From Polytrichum commune (taxonomy: Eukaryota > Streptophyta > Polytrichopsida > Polytrichales > Polytrichaceae): 64,000 nucleotides of DNA. The DNA lies in NCBI GenBank assembly GCA_950295325.1, contig OX485809.1, positions 27,838,001-27,902,000 on the forward strand. The letters run 5' to 3'. The translations under genes were made by a program, and so were the position numbers. Each line of letters opens with the position of its first letter. Positions within the stretch are counted from its first letter, which is position 1. Of the stretch, positions 11,939-24,169 are shown in pieces. The notes beneath the pieces were generated by a model. It worked only from the letters and a program-made list of their open reading frames with translations, was not told the DNA's origin and did no database searches.

Positions 11939-12529
11939 CCCGGGTACGCAACTCCCATATTATATGGCCTTGATTATAATCACTTATAATGCATTTTAGT
12001 ACAATCTCAAGTGATATAATTTGTTTTAATGTAGGAAACTCTTATATTAGTCTTTCTAACAAGGAATACAAAATTATTATTATATATAGTAAATGAATAA
12101 TCCTTGAAGCATATGATTGCATCAATAACCTAATTATATGATTTTTTTAATACAGGCACCATCGGTCAAACTACCCAACTTTTTTGGTTTTTAGATTTTT
12201 TCAAGATTTGTTTATTATAAATAAAACATTGCCAATGACTTTTAATTTTAATTGGAGGCAACTACTCGTGTGGATCTTTTAGAATTATGCATAGGCAAAA
12301 GTTAAAAAATAGGTGTTTCAATTTTTTATATATGTTGTGGAGTTTTTAAATAAATAAACAAAATATGCAACGCAACTCTTTCTACAACTCATTTAATTTA
12401 ATTTGGTCTTCACCCAACTTTTTGGTCCTTTATTTTTACATAATTTGATATAATTTCTATAAAAGCCATCCTCTAAGTTATTTTTAATCCGATGGACCCT
12501 GCATATAATATGGGAGTTGCATACCCGGG
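11939..12529. mobile_element. MITE with CCCGGGTA ends inside segment A (591 bp)
   Basis: It is flanked by the perfect 8-bp repeat GACCACAT (11931-11938 and 12530-12537). The terminal inverted repeats are about 27 bp long and start CCCGGGTA, then GCAACTCCCATATTATAT, with one mismatch. Segment B reads gaatGACCACATaaggccc at about 52336-52355 as one uninterrupted site, which proves the insertion. The interior is AT-rich and lacks any transposase frame. The 8-bp site suggests a hAT-type enzyme. Confidence 0.93.
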
Positions 12530-12589
12530 GACCACATAAGGCCCACATGCTTGTTTTAGTTTAGTTAAGTTTGGTTTGGTTTGGTTAGG

Positions 12590-13300
12590 TTAGGTTTAGT
12601 TTATATTAGCTTCATTTTCAAAGCCAATAAGACGACCATGCAACAAAATATCTGAAGATGAATCTATCGCCTTCAACGTAGTACGTAGTTGTTGCAACCA
12701 ACTACCCGCCTCTTGGGAGGGCCTTGAATTGCAATCTTGTCATGCTTTGCTCGGCCCCTCTCGCTTTCTCCGCTTTCCCGCATCCTTGTGGACTCGGGGT
12801 CTCCCAACCCAAGATAGAAAGGAAAGGCCGAACGCGACTGCCGCACCACCCGCCTCGCAACGCATGCGTTTCACTCCAAGTACCCCCCCCCCCCCCCAAC
12901 CCCCCATGCCCATGTCCATCCCAATCAGTTGTTGTTATTGCTCCTCACAAGCCAGCATAGTGTCCCAAAAAGAGGACTAGGACTCCGGATTGGGACCACT
13001 CCCTAAAAGCAAAGGCCACGCCTTTGCTCCCGAATCCCAACCTCTTCGATTATGAAATACTTATTAAATAAAACCTCCACAAAAAAAAGCAAGTTACACT
13101 TGCCAAATGCTCCATTCGCCTTTGCGCGCTCACACCACCAACTTATCAAGGTTTCCTTTACCAAAGTTGTTGTAGGTCGGTTGATTAAGAAGAAGATAGA
13201 GGTGGGTGTACGCATGACCTTAGTATGATTTCGTTTCACAACATGGGCACTTACCGAAGGGAAAAGTAAACACAATGGCTCCTATAAGATTGTTGCCGAT
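12590..13300. repeat. GC-rich core shared by segments A and B
   Basis: This block matches 52380-53080 at high identity, clearly higher than the AT-rich rest of the segments. A minus-strand frame (13003-13275) containing the words LISWWCERAKANGAFG is kept in the other copy (52772-52987), with only a few changes. I do not recognise the protein. A run of C at about 12886-12899 is length-variable between copies. It could be a captured gene fragment; conservation may also just reflect recent duplication. Confidence 0.45.
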
Positions 13301-13309
13301 TCAATGTCT

Positions 13310-13935
13310 CAATTTTCCTTTGCAAGCGTGGTGAAGTGGATCGAGAGAGTGTTGTGGTATACTAAAGCCATTATGTGTTGGTCAAACACTTATAAGTAGT
13401 AGTAAATGTTGTTTTGATTGGATTTGTTTTCATGATGACCTCTAGTGTTGTGTTAAGTACTCAATCATAGAATACAAAGATGAGAGATCTTCAAAACGTA
13501 TCATTAAAAGTAATGTTCAAAAGTAATTGGCTATATCTAGTTGTGGATGTAAATTTCATGACCGTAAATACTTGAACTTTGACTTCTTTTCAAATTCCTT
13601 GAATTGATTATAAACTTGAGGGCATCATAAAATAAAGTAGAAATTCATCAATATAATGTACTTTTATTATATTTTCAACAAAGTCTAGACAATCATTTGT
13701 CCAATGTCACCTACTTGCACACCACTTGCACCATCTTCTAAAATTTATATGTCTTTTTTGAAATTGGTTTGTCAACTTAAATTGCTAAGTTGGCTTTGTA
13801 AATCAATATGTTTTCATAATGTTAATATTCAATTTCTTTTTTACAAAATTCAGAGTTAGTACATAGTTTCAATCACTTTTGCTCAAACCCGTGCAATGGT
13901 CAAGAGCTATCTCCTTTATTGTGCTTGCACCCTTT
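13310..13935 (+). repeat. Dispersed repeat F3, copy 1, inserted in segment A
   Basis: This stretch is missing from segment B, where gccgattca is followed directly by the next shared block. It aligns with 21365-21990 (+), 18185-18960 (-) and 25215-25448 (+, truncated). Shared words include 'agatgagagatcttcaaa', 'aatttcatgacc' and 'acttgcacaccacttgca'. AT-rich with no frame. End sequences contain TGCAAGC-like words that may be short inverted repeats, but no target duplication was established. Confidence 0.6.
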
Positions 13936-15000
13936 ATTACACTAAATCGGGTTCTATCAATCATCTAGATCTTAATTCCAAATCTTGAATTTGTCATTTC
14001 AAATTTTAAAATTAGAAATGCAATGATACAAAACTTAGTTATCCAAGGTCAACAATGATTTTTTAAAATTAGATTAATTAGATTAATTAATTATTTTCTT
14101 TTTCTCTTTAAGTGATCACATACTGAACCTCCCAATTACTCTATCTATTGGATGACATAATCCAATCTCATCATAAAATGTGTCTTCTTAGTGTCCTTTG
14201 TTAACTACACCACTCAATATAGACTTTGATTACTTAGGTGTCCAATTACCTAGAGAGTGACCACATAAAGGTCCACATACCTCAACTTTGAGGTTCTAGA
14301 ATGGTTGAGATTGAGTGTGGCCAGTTTTGGTGATGGGGTTGAACTGGGATGGAAATTAGAAAGAGTGGATTTGTAAAGTGGTCACCTTCACATTACACTT
14401 ACTTGTGAAGCTTTTTGTGAAGCTTTTTGTGACGGAGAGAGAGGGGATTATTGCATATTAAGCGTGTAGCACCTCTCATCCATCCAACGATAGACACCAA
14501 AAACATATTGGTTTATAAGATGTGTTCAAAATATTTAACCATTCTAGGTCCAACACTTGACAATAAACATGATTATAGAGGATGTGTATATGGTCATTTG
14601 ATGAAAAAGAGAATGTTCACTTTGACAATGAATAAGATATTTCATATGAGCTTTGAAATTATGCAAAAATAACTGCGGGTTAGGATTTGCTAATCCTCTT
14701 GTGCTAATTGTGTGTTTCATCTCCTACGAAAAGTGGATGTAGCTAAAAGTGTTTGTTCAAGACTGCAAGTTACCTTAGAAGCAATCCGTGGACGGATGGG
14801 CAAGCAAAGGAGGGGTTGGGCTTGAGGGTACAGCTTGCCAATTGCCAACCATTAGATGTAGCATCTTGAGCATCCATAGTTTAGATTTGACAACAATGAG
14901 GACTGGAATTTTGGGATGGGGCGAAACCCTAGTACCCCACCCACTCCTCTCAGGAGGTAGATTTATGATGACAACATTGAATGTGTGAGTGCTAACTTAC

Positions 15001-15879
15001 ATGGTGGCACCAAGTAGACACCATGTGAGCTCCACCTGACTCCATGTTTTAAAAAACACATCTCTTTCATGACAACCAGGTTTGGTTTGGTGCATATATC
15101 ATTCCTTTGTTAGAAGACAAGGCTCCCTTTCCTTCAGGAATATGCAAAAAGGAGATCAGTCGAGGATTTGGGGGTCAATGCTAACACCGATCACCGACGG
15201 AGCTTTCTGTCCCCAAGTATGAGCAGGCAAGCTGCTGAATGCCCTTACAAAAGAATGCTAGTCTCAAATTGGAGACAAATGCCCTGAAGCTACTCTGAAT
15301 GTAAGCAAGGAGAGGTGGTAGGCATTGCCTCCAGCGTACCAGTTGTTAGTGGCTGCTGCTTCCAAGTCTATAATAATAAGCTCAGGCTGAGCAAGGAGGA
15401 AGGAGGGCACCTAGATTTATTGGGAGCACAACGCCCATAAGATTCCTGAAATGCATTACAGGAGGAGCTGAATCACGTTACGAAACGAGGCCTTTATTTG
15501 CCTAATTGTTTGCCAGGTGCTTAGAAAGGATTTAGAAACAGTCATTTGAAGGCAGAGAGTGGCCACCCCTGGTCAAGTTGATTATTCTTGTATGGTGGGA
15601 GACTCACTCCATGATCATTCTTCTGCGTTGAAATGACTCGTGTGCCAGGGAAAGGTAAGCTAGGCAGGGCAGATACTCTCATCACCTCAAAGCTCTATGC
15701 ATCTAGTGGTGCCCAGGTCCTTCTCCTGTGGGCCTCCAAGGGGAATTCAACATTGTTGCATGACCTAGGTCGAGATGGGCACTCCTTGTGAGAAATCCAT
15801 GTGGCACTTGGGCATACATATGTGCGCGTCCATTGTACTTGGAACGAGTTTTGGCATATATACTGGCAGCAACATGATT
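15001..15879. other. Unique intergenic DNA
   Basis: Nearer to balanced base composition than its surroundings, but without a convincing frame. Two overlapping minus-strand frames at 15695-15907 are only 63-70 codons and lack motifs. It could be transcribed non-coding DNA; the sequence gives no direct sign of it. Confidence 0.35.
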
Positions 15880-17420
15880 TGGAATTAGAATCATGGCTTT
15901 CTTTCACATGGGTAGAATGAATGAATGATTTGGAGTGTACTCATGTGGCCTTTACCTGGCAGCAGTCAACTATGCAAATTAATCTGATCTGGTTTGTGAA
16001 TAATATATTAGCTTGGGCCTGTCATCTCGCTCCTTTGGAGATGTGCATATGAATTATGAATCATGTCAACGTGATACCCACCCATGATCCAAACCAATTC
16101 CATATGGCCAGCAATGGTGGAGCGACGGTGCCACCAGTTCCCGTGGGCACATGCTCCGTAGTATATTAGATGTGTTAAAACTTGGAAAATCTATATGTTT
16201 TTTGAAACATGAAAGTGAAGTTCAATTCTCAAAATGGGTTAATCCGTTTTATTTTGTGAGGTCAAAAGATCAACACTTGATTATCAGTGTTTGGAGTTTA
16301 CTATGAGTTGCAGTGGCATTATTATTTATTAGAATTCCGACTTCTATATGGATGGTGTGAATGAATGAATGTATGTGCTTCATGGAGTGTAGTGTGTTCA
16401 CATGTGGCCTTCGCCTGGTGGCAATGCTCAACTATACAAAGTATACTGGACTGCCTTTGAGAGCATGACAGAGAGGTCAGAACTTGGAAAGGTTATTCAT
16501 TCTGTTTTGTGAGATTGAAAGATCAAGAATCAAATATTGGTGCTTTGGAGTCTACAAGTAGCTCTACTAGCAACATCCTCTAGAATCCTGGCTTTGTTTC
16601 ACATGGGTGGTATGAATGAATGGTCTGAACGTGCTTCATGGAGTGTACTTGAATGTGGCCTTTGCTTGGTTTGCGAAAAGTTTATCAGTATGTCAAAAGC
16701 CTGAACTTGATGATCTATCTGTCTTTTGACTCTACAAAAAGTGAAATAGTTCACCACTCAATACAAGTTGTTCCATCTTTCTCTGTGGCATCAGAAGATC
16801 AAGAAGTGAAGATCACAAGCAATTACAATTTTTATAAGTTGACTAGACCAGGGTATCAAGAGTCCAGAAAATACACGGCTGCTGTCAACTTGGCTTGAGC
16901 TACGCAGAAAACCTGTCACCTGAAACCAAATGTCAATTTGTTCAAGATCCGCTTCTCGAACATGGCTTGAGACATGAAAAAAATCCAATGATGTCATATT
17001 CCACATGAGTGTATGAATAAATCTGATTTGTGGAGTGTACTTATGTCACAGCCTTCACCTGGCCACAGTCAACTGACAAACATGGAACTGGTTTGCCATA
17101 GACCTCTCGCTCTCTCTCTATATATGTCAAAGTCGGGTCTTTTTTTTTATCAAATAATCCATCTGTCTTTGAGTATTACATGAATGCAAAGCTCACAGCT
17201 ACAATAGAAAAAATTTCCCATCTTTTTTGTGGGACCACAGGATCAAGATTCTAATATCTCAAAAGCAATAATATGGTAACTTATAAGCTTACTCTTGCCT
17301 TTACTCTGCTCTCAAGAGTCCCCAAATTTATAAAACTGCAGCCAATATCTGTCCTTGGTTTCAGGGACCTGAAACCAAAGTTGGGATCAAACTAGTTATG
17401 AGTTCCCAGATCTCTACTTC
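15880..17420 (+). repeat. Old, diverged tandem series (four units)
   Basis: The phrase type 'ttcacatgggt...gaatgaatga...ggagtgtactcatgtggcctt...cctgg' recurs at about 15890, 16340, 16585 and 17000. Between the phrases a second shared phrase (ttttgtgag, then gatcaaga) recurs at about 16250, 16500, 16790 and 17225. Unit spacing is uneven, roughly 250-450 bases. No frame runs through the units. This may be a decayed satellite or a repeated non-coding transcript. Confidence 0.55.
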
Positions 17421-18184
17421 TTAATCAATATGGGTCAAGACATGGCATAAAAGCTTTGACAAGGTATCTGTTCCTTCTGAGTGATGATACGGCAACAGGT
17501 GTGCTTCTAAGTGGTCAATGCTCAGAGTGACACTCAGATACTCTCACAGGACAGTGCGGAAGCAGTTGCAGAAACGTCTGAAGTACAAGGCCTTTCACAT
17601 CTCCTTTTGAGACTGCGACAGGTGCAGAGAAATAGTTCCAACTGAAAGAAGATGATGGATATGGACCTGAGACTTTCACTAGGCTACTTGTATTATTTCC
17701 TACCAATTGCAAATACAATATAGGTATGATGGATGGTTTTAGTGCTAAAAACTATTTTAAAACTAGCAAATTTTGATGACTAAAGATTAAGCTATCAACA
17801 ACAAAATTCTCATGTTCTTGTCCTCAGAGTCATGTCTGCTCTGGTCGAATGGAATTGTTTTGATGCACATTCTAACCCGAGTTTACTCACATCTCTTGAA
17901 ATAGGGTTTAAGTATATTTGGATTTATGCATGTCCACTTTTGAATAATTTCAACCGTCAATATGACATACACTACATCACACACTACACAAAATGAAATA
18001 TAAACATTTGAAGTTGTGGTTGATGTGTTGTTGCTTTCGCTATTATCATTTGATGTTTTTGTCCCTAGAAGTGCACATTCCTTATTATTTTTGGACGAGT
18101 GATTTGTCCAAATATACTTAAATAACAATTCTTGATTTCTTTAAATTATACTTGGAACCCTACAATCTCTTAATACTTATTGAG

Positions 18185-18960
18185 TGCAAGCATGGTAATG
18201 TGAACAACTCTTGATCGTTGCACATGTTTAGGTGAAAGCGATTCAAATAAAAATTTATGAAAATTAAGATCATAAACACTTAAAATAAACATATTGATCT
18301 AGTACAAAGCCAAGCCATTTATGATGACAAGAACAATCTCAAAAGAAGTTTGGGCGCAAGCACTGTCAAGTACACGACTTCATTGCCCTAGATAGGTTTA
18401 AGTGAAAGTGAGCCATAACTATATACCAACTTTGAATTTTGCGAAGGAAAAAATCATAAACATTTGAAAAACATAGCGATCTACAAAACCAAGCAATTGA
18501 TGTTGACAATTTTTTTTCAAGAAAAGTCTACATATTTTAGAAGACGGTGCAAGTAGTGTGCAAGTAGATATATTGAACAAGTAACTGTTGAAAATTTGTT
18601 TAAAATACGATAAAATTACATTGTATTGATGTTTTTCTACAAATTTTTGTAATGGTGCCCTCAAGTCTGTGATGAATTCAAGGAATATAAAAAGAAAATT
18701 CTACTTCAAAATATTTAAGATCATGAAATATACGTCCAAAACCAGATGTAGCCATGATTACCTTTTGAGCAATACTTTTAATGATAAGTCTTGAAGATCT
18801 CATCTTGATATTCTATATTTGAGTACCTATCATGTTTTTGAGTTTCTGTTTTGAAAATGCTTACATGCAACTCATGATCTTACATAGAAAGTCCAATTTT
18901 AATGGATGTGATCTTTGAGTGTGTATTGAAAACTTTTCTTCATGAATATTTCAAGAATCA
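18185..18960 (-). repeat. Dispersed repeat F3, inverted copy with internal duplication
   Basis: It is the reverse complement of the F3 copies at 13310 and 21365. Its left part is doubled: 18215-18340 and 18385-18505 are diverged versions of each other (words gttta(a/g)gtgaaag, aaaatcataaacatttga, caaagccaagca). Non-coding. Confidence 0.55.
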
Positions 18961-19258
18961 AGCTTGCAAAATCTAAGTTTACAACTAATCTTGAAAATAC
19001 ATTAAAAGGTTATGGATATTAAGGGTTACAGGTACAAAACTCATGCAACTTTGGCAAATCTCATTTCTTTTCAGAGGTTGAAATTTCCACTTTGGCACAT
19101 GTAACCAAAGTTCTGGATCTTTTAGTCCCAGTTAAGAATCGCACCCATCAACATGTTCAAAAGTTAAGAATAGAAGAAGAAGAAGAAATGATGGTTAATA
19201 GTAGCATTTGAATAATCAGGGGTCAAGATTGACAATTATTAAAACGTGTCCTAAGCAT

Positions 19259-19510
19259 TGAACGGAGAGAACTGACAGCTAGATATTTTTTTACAGATGA
19301 ACCGGTTGAGTTTGAGAAATAACCGGTTGAAGTTCGAGAAATAACCGGTTGAAGTTCGAGACTTCAGGAGAATTACTGATCATTTTAGAGGAATCTATAA
19401 AATATACCTGAAATGAATAAAGCAAAATCAGAAGATGTCAACATGTAACTGGTTGGATTTAGAATCACTAGGATCTTGACCGACTATGCCCAAAAACTTC
19501 CCAGGCACTG
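19259..19510 (+). repeat. Dispersed repeat R1, copy b
   Basis: Near full length. It contains a local duplication of about 24 bases ending in 'ataaccggttgaagttcgag' at 19320-19365. The right half has 'ggttggatttagaatcac' and 'gaccgactatgcccaaaa' as in the other copies. No frame. Confidence 0.7.
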
Positions 19511-21364
19511 GTCCTAAGAATTGTTATCAAGGTATTTGACTGAACCCAACCTGCCTTTGAGTAAATGTTGCTCATCAGTTGTGATTAGTCCTGTAAGTAC
19601 TTCAAGTCGCACTTTTTGGTTATTCCTGTCATTTCAGTCTAATCAAGGAGCATCAGGAAAGATTCGAAAGGGAGGTGAGCCTGCAAACCACTTAATGGCT
19701 ATCAGCAAAGAAGTGATATTGCTGAGTCTGACCATTACAGCTCAAAATTAGAGATGTATACTCTCAGTTATAACTTACCTCAAGTAAGTGACGTGAAGAA
19801 ACAGATGTGATGGGAAAGCCCTTCAAGCGGAACCTTTACACTTTGCAAGGCTCAATTCAAAGCCTTTATGCTTCAGCCCTAGAATTCAAGCAAGTGTAAT
19901 ATACCTCCTCCCTGTCGGGCCCCAGCCATCCACAACATTTCTTACCATCTAGACATCCTTGTAGGGTGCATTTCCATGTGACGAATGTTCCGGTGAATTA
20001 AGATGGAATCCAGTCTTTGTTGATGTCGGCAAAGCTATGGCTGGTATCTTCAACCATTTTCTTGGTCAAGCACTTTTATTTGGAGTAGGAAGGTCAGGTC
20101 AACATGATATGAGAGAGTATATTTGTCTTGTTAGCAAACATGCAAGTTAGAATGTGGTTGTCATCGCATTTATCACTACAAGAATCATAGGTTGTTAGCA
20201 TTGGTTTTCGACCACTCGAGGCAAATTTTAGGTATTGAAATCTATTACACCAAAAGATTTGGATATCTAAGATCTACCTCAAGTGAAAGTGTGCCCTCAT
20301 TAGAAGAATTAACTTTCTTGGGGTGCATTCCGATGAACTTGGAACTTCCATACCATGTACCTTTGATGTTGAGGGCATTGGAATCCACGATTACTAGCAT
20401 TTGTTTTGATTGGCTACTTGGATGTTGAAACCGGCTATACTGTATAATATGGAAAAAAGACAACTCATTGCAACAAAACTACATGATTGTGTTGCAACAT
20501 GTATGGAAGTCTTCATTGCAACACAATTTTGAGAAGATCCAAGGATTCTTCACGCCATCTTGGAAGAATGCTTGGTTTGGGGTGTTGTCCAATTAACTAT
20601 TACAAATTATTGAAACCCTATTGGAAGTTTCGATAATTAGCGGCTGCCAACAATATAGGTAGCAAGAAAGGATTGAGCAGAGAGTCACATGTCATCATGT
20701 CCATATGAAGAAGCTCTACTTTCCAAAAACAAAGTGCTTAAAATGCCTCCTCCATGACAACCTTGCGAAGACCCTGCACTGATCCACAAATGAATGAATA
20801 CAGAGCTAGCAAAGAAAGCTCCATCCCCAACTATACACCCACCGATTTACAGTGATATACTAACAAAGGACTTGGGCAAACCAACCCACACACCCGTTCC
20901 TTGTTAGATGCCTAAACCCTTACCTCCAAGAAACCAATGTACGGGTTGTTTCGCCCCAGCCCTAACAAAGGCCATTGGAATGTTGTTGTAGCTTGCCGCG
21001 AAGAACCGTTAACCGCCGCCGTCACTAGAATGACAAGCACCTTAGCTACACCAACACACAATGTCTTCCTACATCCAACGTTCTTGAAGATCACTAAAAA
21101 GCAATGTCTCTACGATCACCTCCCATTGCAACCTATCTTCATCATTGTGCAAAGCCACATTGATATTTATTTCCTCCACCCTATGATCAAGAGCAATTTG
21201 CTGCTGTTGAAGTACCTCATATAGGACACCCCCCGTGATAGGGTTAGAAAACATGTTATAAATGTTTTTTCATTTTAATGTCATGAGAATTCATCACTAT
21301 CTCCAAATGGAAGCCAACCTTTTTAACATCCATCCTTGTAGGGCTCAAAGAAATAACCCTTGTA
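19511..21364. other. Intergenic; possible unrecognised fragments
   Basis: Frames of 60-95 codons overlap on both strands at 20192-20463 and 20912-21254. None has a motif I recognise. Composition at 20920-21060 is GC-richer. It lies next to the HUH-like relic and may be a remnant of the same or another mobile element. Confidence 0.3.
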
Positions 21365-21990
21365 GGGAGTGGATAGAGTTGTCTACTCACTGTGGAAGCA
21401 TGGTAAAAGTGGATCAACAAAGTGCTCCGGCATACTAAGACCATAATGTTTTTGGTCAACATAGTAGCAAAGTGTTATTTAAATTGGAATTTTTTCATGG
21501 TGACCACTATTTTTGTGTAAAATTTTGATATGTAGAATATCAAGATGAGATCTTCAAACTTTTCATGAAATTAATGCTAAAAAAAAGCTAAATCTGGTCT
21601 TAAACATAAATTTCATGACCTCAAATATTTGGAAGTTGGATTTTTGTATTCCTTGAGTGCATTATAAACTTGGAGGTATTATCAAACTATTTTGTTTAAA
21701 ATCATCAATTTGATGTAATTTTATCATATTTTTAATAAATTTAAACAATTACTTTTTTGGTATCATCAACTTGCATACCACTTGCATCGGATTCTAATAT
21801 ATGTGGATCTATTCTGAAATGTCTTTCTGAGTTTTAAATTGCTTTGCTTTGTATATCAACATGTTTATTTGAATGTTAATGATTTTTTCTTCAGAAATAT
21901 TCAAAATTAGTATATAATTTTGAATAACTTTCACTTAAACCTATACATGGATCATGAACTGTGCACTATACCGTACTTGCACCTGATTGC
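21365..21990 (+). repeat. Dispersed repeat F3, copy 2
   Basis: It aligns along its length with 13310-13935: gcatactaagaccataatg, atcaagatgagatcttcaaa, aaatttcatgacctcaaata and acttgcataccacttgcatc. AT-rich and non-coding. Its right end runs into the minus-strand HUH-like relic. Confidence 0.6.
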
Positions 21991-22009
21991 ACATATGAAA
22001 CAATGTACT

Positions 22010-22545
22010 AGGAGTATTCACACCTTGATATTACTCCAAGCAAAATCTTGCACATTGATGGGGCCTTTGAAAGAATGTTGTTGTGAGATGAATTCATATG
22101 ATTCTTAAGACCTACCTTGCCAATTTGCTCCAATTTTCTTTCATTCAAATCATTGAGGGGGGGGGGGGGGAGTTGTGATGCACAAACCCAAAGGGATCCT
22201 CCCCACTGTCCTTCGTGCAATACCCAACCATGCCCAAAAATATGTGCAATCCCTCATCTATCAAGTTCTTATAAGAGACAACATGCCCCATAGGAGGATT
22301 TTGATCCCATCCCAAAGTCACCTTGATGTTCTTGTTGAAGACATGTAAACTATTGAAATTTCCCTTCACAACCATCTAGAATTGCATGTGAGTCATTGCA
22401 CCTTCTTTTTCAACAAAACACAAATGAGCAAATCAACAACACATTGTTCCCTTCAATAAACCTCCTCAAATTCACCAATTTTTTAATATCAATGTCCACC
22501 CCATCATTGCAATAGTGATAGAAGCTTCAAAATATTCCAAGCAAG
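22010..22545 (-). pseudogene. Decayed Replitron-like HUH endonuclease fragment
   Basis: Read from 22545 downward in broken frames. A stretch near 22400 reads THMQF, a candidate for the H-x-H/Q motif. The frame then continues as MVVKGNFNSLHVF, LGWDQNPP and GHVVSYKNLI. At about 22240 comes GMVGYCTKD, which has the Y-C-x-K form of HUH motif III, and then FGFVHHN. After a 13-base G tract the tail resumes in another frame as DLNERKLEQIGKVGLKNHM. From memory, this order (HxQ, LGW, MxGYCxKD, HHN, GxxGLKN) matches HUH proteins of Replitron-type elements in algae and plants. In-frame stops, a frame change at the G-run and the short length show it is dead. The family call is from memory only. Confidence 0.5.
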
Positions 22546-22731
22546 CATGCGAGTGCTCTTGTGCATGAGCACGTGTAGCTGCACGCATTCTAAGAGGCGT
22601 ACTTATTGACCTCGAACACCTAAAATCTCAACAAGTGCAACACAAAATAACCAATGTATGTGTAGGATAAATAGGAAATTGAAAGCACAATTCCAACGTT
22701 GCTGATAGAGAGGAGAGTACAAGTCTCTCCT

Positions 22732-22970
22732 ATGGTGGCCACACCGGGGAGTCCAGCCGGCCCCCAGCCAACCCGGACGATGCAGGGCCCCCCCGGAATG
22801 TGTGCCGCCCATCCAACAAAGATGGTACAAGCTCCCATCCAACATCGGCTGGCTGGATGTAGGGTGGGAGTTTGTCCCATCCTTGTTGGATGGGCGGCAC
22901 ACATTCCGGGGGGGCCCCGTACTGGCTGGGCTAGATGGGGGCCGGCTGGACCCCCATGTGTGGCCACCAT
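22732..22970. repeat. GC-rich near-perfect hairpin (239 bp)
   Basis: The left arm (22732-22845) and right arm (22858-22970) are inverted copies with few mismatches. Both outer ends are ATGGTGGCCACAC, and both arms carry gtccagccggcccc and 'gggcccccccggaatgtgt' (reverse complement on the right). The loop is about a dozen bases near 22851. The stretch is far richer in G+C than its AT-rich flanks. Overlapping frames on both strands are a by-product of the inverted repeat. It could be a fold-back element or a small-RNA precursor. Confidence 0.85.
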
Positions 22971-24165
22971 ATCATAGGTACATGACGGAGCTTGTAGAGG
23001 GTGCCGCCTTCTGATCCTGGGCCACTTTTCCTACTACCAACTAGTCTTGCCATTTCTGCCACCATGGCACTTGCCACTTTCTCACATGGCTTGCATGCCC
23101 ACTATGCTACATCATCTGAACAAACCAAAAGACCCTCAGCCAAGGGCCAACTAGATGATTATGTTACAAAGAAATGTCACCTTGGCACACTTGGCTAATG
23201 AGCTTGCAAACACACCACTTACTAGGCAACACCCACATGCAAGAAACTTGTTGGTCTCTTTGTTTAAGTCTTTGTGATTAATTAAAAGCATAAACTTTAT
23301 TTCCAAACATTGCTCTTTCAAATCAGAGAAGAATCTAACACGATTTACACTACCTATAACATAGTGTTCGTGAAAACATCACATTCACATGTGACCTTTT
23401 TTTTTCAAGGCCGACTCAGTTTCTAGTCTCGTGAAAATGAACTTCAACTTTGGGAAAAAGTTGTAGTTAGCAAAAACTTGTGTAATTGGCAAAAGTTGCC
23501 TCCAAAGACCAATTCAAGCCAACCTTCCTTGCATTTGAGAAAACAACATATATGACATTTTCACGAATACCATGTTCTATTCTTCAAGCATATAAGAATC
23601 TTCATACCAAGTGGTTTGAAGGGGGGGGGGTTAGATGATGACTTGGGGGGATGGTCTAAAACACTCTCTTTCCAAGAGAAGACCCCTTTATTCAACGAGG
23701 GCAATTAAGGGTTAAACACCCCTATAGTGGCTATATACCGTACTTAATATATACCGTACTTAATATATACCATTCTTAATATGTGTATATTCAACCTATA
23801 GTGGCTTCCTACCGTACTATGTGCATATTTTTAAGCATGATTCAGGATTCAGAGGTAGTAGGCACTAGAGGAAAGTGTAGCTGCTTAATAGAGATGGAGG
23901 AGAGGGAAAAAATATTGTTTCCTTTTGTGTACTACACATGCTTCGTATTTGGTCCAAACTTGGTGTTGTTCTTTGGCCTCCTCTTACATGATATGCCACA
24001 CACTCCACCCCACCCACTCTTGCTTTGCCTCCCCGCTTTCATTGACCGGATCCGATTCCCGGTCCCATGCTTTTGCTCACCCTTGAAAAGACTTGGCCAT
24101 CGGGAAGAATAATATTAAGCTTGGATTGGGATGGCTGGGTGATGGGGCGAGGCCCCATCGATCCA
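22971..24165. other. Intergenic with short simple repeats
   Basis: No gene recognised. A 17-18-bp tandem (tatataccgtacttaata), three units, lies at 23733-23785. A G10 run lies near 23621-23630. A plus-strand frame at 23783-24112 (109 codons) has no motif. Confidence 0.4.
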
Positions 24166-24169
24166 ACGG

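Larger units (their letters stand above)
9880..15000 (+). repeat. Segment A of a long paralogous repeat
   Basis: From about 10495 to 15000 this matches segment B (51310-54190) in the same order. Shared blocks include the words gattacccacaagatctagtg, tgacctcaaagtcaaaaag, a GC-rich block at 12720-12880 ending in a C-run, and gtgaccacataaaggt near 14262. Its left part, 9880-10260, matches 46025-46380 instead. A is longer than B mainly because of insertions at 11363, 11939 and about 13310. The conserved GC-rich block has short frames on both strands in both copies, but none resembles a known protein. The parent element was not identified. Confidence 0.7.

Noticed and set aside
22603-22977. Overlapping ~100-codon frames on both strands
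   Set aside because: Produced by the GC-rich hairpin, which has few stops in any frame.
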